Of a DNA stretch of 13,585 nucleotides, positions 6,690-13,585 are shown piece by piece. Position 1 is the first letter of the stretch; each line of letters begins with the position of its first letter. The notes under the pieces were generated by a model. The model did no database searches and was not told the DNA's origin. It saw only the letters and a list, made by a program, of their open reading frames with translations. The DNA is taken from contig JBKPSV010000239.1 in the NCBI GenBank assembly GCA_046735215.1, positions 1-13,585 of the forward strand, read 5' to 3'. The DNA comes from JAMXLO01 sp046735215. Its GTDB lineage: Bacteria; Pseudomonadota; Alphaproteobacteria; Acetobacterales; Acetobacteraceae. A program made the position numbers and the translations under genes.

Positions 6690-6980
6690 TCAGTCAGGCA
6701 GTTCAGCGAGCAGAGCGGTTGCTTCCCGCAGAACCTGAGTGTCGAAACCCCCTGTGAACCAACCATGCACAGGCGCAAGCAATTGCCCGGCGTGAGCCCG
6801 CTCACCCTGCTCGGCCCGAAGGCGGGCAAGGCTAATTGTCGCGCGAAGAACCCAAAGCGTTGCCTTCTGTCGGTGTGCTAAATCAATCGCCCGGTATAAG
6901 TTCGCCTCCGCTGCAGCGCGATCAGCGATCTGGAGTAAGACCTGTCCTCGCAGCCATTGTGGCTCCCGGCGACTGTCCGT
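6690..6980 (-). pseudogene. C-terminal TPR tail of an adenylate-cyclase/ATPase-type signalling protein (remnant)
   Basis: Translating the - strand from 6980 to the TGA at 6690-6692 gives 96 residues that match the conserved end of large predicted-ATPase/TPR proteins, often fused to class III adenylate cyclase or winged-helix domains. Recognisable pieces are EPQWLRGQVLLQIA, AAAEANLYRAIDLAHRQ, TLWVLRATISLARL, AEQGERAHAGQLLAP and the hallmark GWFTGGFDTQVLREATALL followed by AELPD and stop. Nothing of the cyclase, P-loop ATPase or earlier TPR region is present, and no start codon with a ribosome-binding site exists. The fragment abuts the TAA of maeB (6981-6983) and lies in the same frame, so the two were brought together by a deletion or rearrangement. 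A functional gene is very unlikely. Full-length relatives are 900-1100 residues, so about 90 percent is lost. Confidence 0.8.
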
Positions 6981-9248
<2,268 letters not shown>

Positions 9249-9423
9249 AGGCTGAATACCCTCGCAGTCAGCGGACAGGATGAGCGGCCCGCGGCGCTCA
9301 CGCAACGACGATAGGCGCAACAGTCGCGATCATGGCATGGTGCACGCACGCAGTTCGAGGCGCCTGCGGGTCACGCTCTTGAGGAGGCGCGCGGGCACCG
9401 TTGAAGCGTGATAGACGAGCGCA

Positions 9424-10227
9424 TTACGGACCCGGTCTGAGCATCATGGCAAGCGTGCGTCGCATCCCCGTGCTTGGGATGCTGAAGAACCCATCATAGA
9501 GCGCGCTAAGATCGAGTATCACGAAGATGACGCTGCTCAGTGATAGAGCACACAGTGTGATGGTGATGACAGCCAAGCTGTTGCGCGGCGCAACCAGACC
9601 AAAGCAGCCGAATATGATCATCAGCCAGAACGCCAGCACCTGATAGAACGGTCCGTAGGGTTCGGTACGTGAATCCTCGATCAAACTGAGCCGGGATTGC
9701 GCGACATCATTGTAACGCGCCGAGCATAACGCCTGCATCCTTTGCTGTGGGCCGGCGCTCGGGTTCAATTGGGCGATCTCCACACCGATGCGCTCAACCA
9801 TTGCGGCAAACTCGGGCGGTGCACCGACACCAGCCACGCGGGTCACGTTCGGATATTGCACGCCTTGGGGACGTGGCTCATCGGGCCAGGTACTGGCAAT
9901 CACCGCGGCGGTATAGCTCTGGATCTGTTCGCGCGCCGCGGCCGTCTCTGGCCCGTACTCCCTCAGGCACCGGTCAAGCAGCCCCAACTGCAGCGCGTAG
10001 GCCTCCCGGTCATGTGCCGCGCTGTCGTAAGTCTGCTTCACCGAGGCGGTGAGCAGCCCCAGCACCAAGGCGGCGAATGTCGCCAGCAGGCCGATCGTAA
10101 CCTGCATCAGCTCCGTTGTCTCGCGTACGCGGTGGTGCTCAGGCAGGTGGGGACGGACGAGCAGCCCCACACTGGCGCTCGCGCACAGGAGCGCAAATAC
10201 GATCAGCGCCGATGCAAACTCGCGCAA
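9424..10227 (-). CDS. DUF4239-like integral membrane protein
   Basis: A 267-residue inner-membrane protein with four predicted membrane helices: about residues 5-26, 43-62, 196-217 and 220-243. They are arranged as two hairpins separated by a soluble region of ~130 residues (about 65-195). Family-like features are the helix VTIGLLATFAALVLGLLTAS followed by VKQTYD, the LLDRCLREYGPETAAAREQ helix, and YGPFYQVLAFWLMIIF leading into the third helix. This layout matches DUF4239, also called bestrophin-like domain-containing proteins; the bacterial function is unproven, with ion channel activity suggested only by remote fold resemblance. The chosen start is TTG at 10227, preceded by GGGGA nine bases upstream. 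No ATG with a better site lies nearby. It sits 101 bases downstream of the broken otsA on the same strand, and 175 bases upstream of maeB. Confidence 0.72.
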   Translation of the reverse strand: MREFASALIVFALLCASASVGLLVRPHLPEHHRVRETTELMQVTIGLLATFAALVLGLLTASVKQTYDSAAHDREAYALQLGLLDRCLREYGPETAAAREQIQSYTAAVIASTWPDEPRPQGVQYPNVTRVAGVGAPPEFAAMVERIGVEIAQLNPSAGPQQRMQALCSARYNDVAQSRLSLIEDSRTEPYGPFYQVLAFWLMIIFGCFGLVAPRNSLAVITITLCALSLSSVIFVILDLSALYDGFFSIPSTGMRRTLAMMLRPGP

Positions 10228-10328
10228 TTGGTTCGGTCCCCGCCGTGGCTGACCAGCACAACGACTCGGCTGGCGCAGCTGCTGCTATTGCTCTCGATTG
10301 TATGGCGGTGATGCCGGCGAAGCCACGG

Positions 10329-11661
10329 TCACTGACAGATCGCGGGAAGCCCCTGCCCCCGCGGCGCATTGCTGCACGTCATGCCGCCACGCAGGTCCGC
10401 CTCGAAGCGGTCCCGCCAGGCGTCCAGGCTATTCTGTCGCATGACCCTCACCATCGCCGCGTGGCGCTCGCACCGTTCACCAAGCTCCATTGCCAGCGCG
10501 CGATCAAGCGCGGCTGCCACCCCCGACTTGTCGTATGGGTTGACGAGCAGCGCTGCATCCAGCTCGCGTGCGGCACCGGCGAACTGCGACAGCACCAGGA
10601 CGCCAGGATCCTTTGGGTCCTGTGCCGCCACATACTCCTTCGCCACGAGGTTCATGCCGTCACGCAGCGGCGTCACGAGCCCGACCTTCGCCTCGGCGTA
10701 GAGCGGCATCAGGGCGCTGCGGGCGAAGCCTCGATTGAGATAGCGCAATGGTGTCCAGTCCACCTCGGCGAAGCGACCATTGATGCGACCCGCTTCGGCC
10801 TCCAACTCGCGGCGGATCTCACGATACGCTTCGATGTCACCGCGCGAGGGCGGTGCAATCTGCATGAACACCACCTTGCCCTGGTGCTGCGGGAACCGCT
10901 CCAGAAAGCGCTCGAACGCAACGAAGCGCGGCCGCAGTCCCTTCGAATAGTCCAGCCGATCGACGCTCAGGATAAGCGGGTGTCCCAGCAGGCTGTCGTG
11001 CAATCGAGCGGCATAGCGATGGTGGGACGGAGCCGTCGCCATCGCCGCCGACCTGGCGCTGGATGTAGTCGGCGAAGGCGGTGCGATCATCCTCGGTCTG
11101 AAAACCCAGCACATCGAACTCGCACATTGCTTCGATCAGCTCGGCATGCGCGGGGATCGTCATGAACACGGGCGGTGCTGGAAACGGCGTGTGCAGGAAC
11201 AGCCCCATGCGATTGCGCAGCCCAAGTTTGCGCAGGGCTTCGGCCAGGCACAGCAGGTGGTAATCATGCGCCCAGATCATATCGTCAGGTCGCACCAAGC
11301 GGGTCACCGCCTGACCAAATTGCGCGTTCACCCGGCGATAGGCCCCAAAGTCTCCCCAGTCGAAATGCGCGTGGCCGACCTGATAGTGCAGCGTCGGCCA
11401 CAGCGTACCGTTGGCGAAGCCGCGATAGAACCCGTCGTAGTCGGATCGCGAAAGATCGACCGTGTAGAGCGAGACTGCCCCAGCGGTCCGTTCCACATGT
11501 GCCGGCGCGGCGGTGTCATCGCTAACCTCGCCGCTCCATCCAAACCAGATACCGCCTTGCTGCTTCAGTGCGTCCAGCACGCCGGCGGCGAGCCCGCCGG
11601 CGGTTGGTTCCCCTTCCGTGATCGGCGCCACCCGGTTGGAGACGACGATCAGGCGAGACAA
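10329..11661 (-). pseudogene. otsA: Trehalose-6-phosphate synthase, disrupted by internal deletion and frameshift
   Basis: OtsA (GT20) makes trehalose-6-phosphate from UDP-glucose and glucose-6-phosphate. The N-terminal half reads from TTG 11661 (GGAAG upstream): RLIVVSNRVAP with Arg10, the AGGLAAGV loop, GIWFGWSGE, Tyr79/Trp88, HDYHLL with Asp133, LHTPFP with His157, and DVLGFQTEDDRTAFADY. After GGDGDGS the family sequence stops and that frame ends at 10837. The C-terminal half continues in another frame from about 11024: YAARLHDSLLG, VDRLDYSKGL (10935-10964) and LRDGMNLVAKEYVAAQ (starts near 10667), to a stop at 10329. Between the halves ~30 residues normally present (the region around the family's FPIGID motif) are missing and the phase shifts by one base, with the junction near 11022-11031. 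Total length of 1333 bases is not divisible by 3. As it stands, translation yields a 274-residue product without the UDP-glucose-binding half. The gene starts one base after the ABC transporter stop, so it was coupled to it. No otsB is present. Confidence 0.87.
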
Positions 11662-11662
11662 G

Positions 11663-13492
11663 TCAGGCGGCTTCCGGAACCGGTTCCACCAGCTGCTGCT
11701 TGCGCAGCAGTTCCCGATATGGACCAGGACGCATCGCCAGCACACCCGGCGCCCCGTCGTCCACGATCCGCCCCCGATCCATGACGATGATGCGGTCGAA
11801 GCTCTTCAAGGTCGCCAGCCGGTGCGCGATAGCGATCACCGTGCGCCCCTGCATCAGCCGGTCCAGCGCGTCCTGAATTGCCCGCTCGCTTTCGCTGTCC
11901 AAGGCACTGGTCGCCTCATCGAGCAGCAGGATCGGCGCGTCCTTCAACAGCGCCCGGGCAATCGCCAGCCGCTGTCGCTGTCCACCGGAGAGTTTTACCC
12001 CCCGATCGCCCACCATCGTGTCGAAGCCGTCGGGCAAGGCTTCGATGAACTCGCGGCAATTGGCCATCTCGGCCGCCGCCATCACCTCACGTTCGTGCGC
12101 GTCGGGATTGGCGTACCGGATGTTCTCCAGCACCGTGCGGTGAAACAGGCTAATGTCCTGCGGCACGATCGCCATGCTGGCACGCAGGCTCTCCTGGGTC
12201 ACGTCGCGGATGTCCTGCCCGTCGACCAGAATGCGCCCACCGCCCACGTCGTAGAACCGCTGCAGCAGTCCCAGCACGGTGGACTTGCCGGCACCAGAGT
12301 AGCCGACCAGTCCGACGCGCTGGCCAGGCTGAATCGTCAGGTCGAACTCCCGCAGCACTGGCGCCCGCCCCGGATAGGCGAAGCTCACCGCGTCGAACGT
12401 CACCTCTCCCACGCCCTGCAGGAGCGGGCGGGCGCCCGGCCGGTCCGGCAGTTCGTGCGGTATCAGCAGCGATCCGATCGCCTCCTCCAGCCGCGCCACG
12501 TGCTGGGTGAGATCCACCAGCGCCACTGCGAGGTCGCGCGTGCAGTGCAGAATGCCGAAGGACAGCGATGTGATCAGCACCAGATCGCCGACCGTCGCCG
12601 CCCCGCCCTGCCACAGTGTGATGCCCCACGCCACAACGCCGGCAATCAGCAGTGTGGTGATGACCGCATGGATCAGCCGCAGGCCCTCCAGGTAGATCAG
12701 GCTGGCCCTGCGCGCGCCCATCTCGATGCCGATCGTCGAGGCGATGCGGCTCTGCTCGCGGAACATGGCGCCGAATGCACGGACCACACCCATGTTGCCG
12801 ATCACGTCGACCAGTTCGCCATCGACCGCTGCCGCCTTGGTTGCGAAGCTTCGGTGCAGCGGCGTGCCCCGGCGCGCCAGATGAAAGATCAGCGCGCCCA
12901 GCGCCACCGATGCGGCAACCAGCGCCCCGGCCATCGTCAGGTTCACCGAGCCGATGAACACGATGGAGCAGACCACCGCGACGCAGGGCGGCAATACGTT
13001 CCACGACCCGGTGTTCTCTACCGTGAAGGTGGCATTGGATGTCGCGGTGATCCGGCTGGCCAGCGCGCCGGGCAGGCGCTCGGCGAAGTAGCTGGGAGAG
13101 TGGCCCGACAGGTGACCGAACAGATCACGCCGGATATCCCCCGTCACGGCAACGAACGTATGCGCCGCAGCCCAGCCGCCGATGCGCCACAGCAGATTAT
13201 CCGCAGCAACCAGTCCGCACAGAACGGCGAACGCCCACCAGATATGGCTGCCAGCCTTCGCTGGTCCGGCGGCAACGATGTCCACCAGGTTTTTCAGTCC
13301 ATACTGGACGGACACCGCACAGACCACGGCCACCATTACCGACAGGAAAACCGTCGCGTGCCCCCACGGATGCCGGCTCACATAGCGCCAGAGAAATCCG
13401 AGCGGGCGAGACCTGACAGCGGGCATCTCGTCCTGCCTCTCTCTGCGCCTCATTTCAGCCGTAATTGTCGCCATTTCGCGCCACATTCGCAT
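11663..13492 (-). CDS. ABC transporter half-exporter: fused permease and ATP-binding protein
   Basis: A 609-residue type IV ABC exporter half-transporter (MsbA/HlyB-like) that works as a dimer in the inner membrane. The transmembrane domain (about 30-340) has hydrophobic helices near 46-66, 86-106, 168-185, 188-205, 273-295 and 300-318. The nucleotide-binding domain (about 362-600) is complete: Walker A GYSGAGKST (397-405), Q-loop Gln445 in AIVPQDISLF, signature LSGGQRQRLAIARAL (501-515), Walker B ILLLDEATSALD (521-532) and H-loop His557 in IAHRLAT. Substrate is unknown; lipids, peptides or drugs are typical. The start is uncertain: ATG 13492 has no clear ribosome-binding site, while the in-frame ATG at 13426 (587 residues) is preceded by GAGAGG nine bases upstream and may be the real one. 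It is followed after one base by the TTG of otsA, so the two formed an operon. Confidence 0.93.
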   Translation of the reverse strand: MRMWREMATITAEMRRRERQDEMPAVRSRPLGFLWRYVSRHPWGHATVFLSVMVAVVCAVSVQYGLKNLVDIVAAGPAKAGSHIWWAFAVLCGLVAADNLLWRIGGWAAAHTFVAVTGDIRRDLFGHLSGHSPSYFAERLPGALASRITATSNATFTVENTGSWNVLPPCVAVVCSIVFIGSVNLTMAGALVAASVALGALIFHLARRGTPLHRSFATKAAAVDGELVDVIGNMGVVRAFGAMFREQSRIASTIGIEMGARRASLIYLEGLRLIHAVITTLLIAGVVAWGITLWQGGAATVGDLVLITSLSFGILHCTRDLAVALVDLTQHVARLEEAIGSLLIPHELPDRPGARPLLQGVGEVTFDAVSFAYPGRAPVLREFDLTIQPGQRVGLVGYSGAGKSTVLGLLQRFYDVGGGRILVDGQDIRDVTQESLRASMAIVPQDISLFHRTVLENIRYANPDAHEREVMAAAEMANCREFIEALPDGFDTMVGDRGVKLSGGQRQRLAIARALLKDAPILLLDEATSALDSESERAIQDALDRLMQGRTVIAIAHRLATLKSFDRIIVMDRGRIVDDGAPGVLAMRPGPYRELLRKQQLVEPVPEAA

Positions 13493-13509
13493 CCTATAAC
13501 AAAATGGTG

Positions 13510-13536
13510 ATTAAGCGAGGCTTTTGAACAAGTCAA
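13510..13536 (-). promoter_or_regulatory. Possible sigma70-type promoter for the ABC transporter-otsA unit
   Basis: In the upstream region, the - strand has TTGACT (13531-13536, 5 of 6 to -35 consensus) and CTTAAT (13510-13515, 4 of 6 to -10) separated by 15 bp. It would start transcription about 10-20 bases before ATG 13492. The spacer is shorter than the usual 17 bp, so this is a weak prediction. The rest of 13493-13585 shows nothing recognisable. Confidence 0.25.
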
Positions 13537-13585
13537 GCGACAGTAAAGCCAAGCAGCCTACAGTTGAACGGAAGAAAATCCCGGG

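Noticed and set aside
5717..6980. A hidden defence, toxin-antitoxin, retron or CRISPR system in the debris field
   Set aside because: No direct repeat array, reverse transcriptase, toxin-like small gene pair or nuclease motif could be read in any frame.
11513..13510. A 665-codon open frame on the + strand antisense to the ABC transporter
   Set aside because: Its product is rich in Arg, His and Gln with no domain or motif, while the opposite strand has a complete ABC exporter. Long antisense frames are common in GC-rich DNA.

Overview
The window is GC-rich and almost entirely coding, from a Gram-negative bacterium. An Alphaproteobacterium is most likely, possibly in the Rhodospirillales/Acetobacteraceae range. 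That placement rests on protein flavour (a fused malic enzyme-phosphotransacetylase, a GalU/phosphohexomutase pair, a TPR remnant of the adenylate-cyclase/ATPase type) and is inference, not proof. Only the first gene lies on the + strand; every other recognisable gene or gene remnant lies on the - strand.

Layout from left to right. Positions 2-571 (+) hold the C-terminal end of a family-5 solute-binding protein of a peptide/opine-type ABC importer. It converges, with 3 bases between stop codons, on an amidase-signature hydrolase (575-1990, -). A 15-bp perfect hairpin separates the amidase from a translationally coupled pair of small alpha/beta-barrel proteins (NIPSNAP, 2044-2343; ABM-type monooxygenase, 2340-2651). 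Next come a phosphomannomutase/phosphoglucomutase (2750-4162) and GalU (4159-5073), which overlap and form a sugar-nucleotide operon: hexose-6-P to hexose-1-P to UDP-glucose. Upstream of them is a membrane-anchored J-domain protein (5213-5716).

Positions 5717-6980 form a 1.26-kb debris field. It contains an orphan fibronectin type III domain in a broken frame (about 6097-6372) and the C-terminal tail of a TPR/ATPase signalling protein (6690-6980). The tail abuts the stop codon of maeB. MaeB (6981-9248) is a full-length fused malic enzyme with a C-terminal phosphotransacetylase-like domain.

The right part holds a DUF4239-like four-helix membrane protein (9424-10227), a trehalose-6-phosphate synthase gene (otsA) broken by an internal deletion and frameshift (10329-11661), and an intact ABC exporter half-transporter (11663-13492) directly upstream of otsA. 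PGM and GalU would have supplied UDP-glucose to OtsA; with OtsA broken, that pool probably serves other glycans.

I found no rRNA, tRNA, CRISPR array, complete IS element or recognisable defence system. The genes are ordinary housekeeping and accessory metabolism. The unusual content is gene decay (otsA, the TPR tail, the Fn3 fragment) and the hairpin that overlaps the amidase ribosome-binding site.
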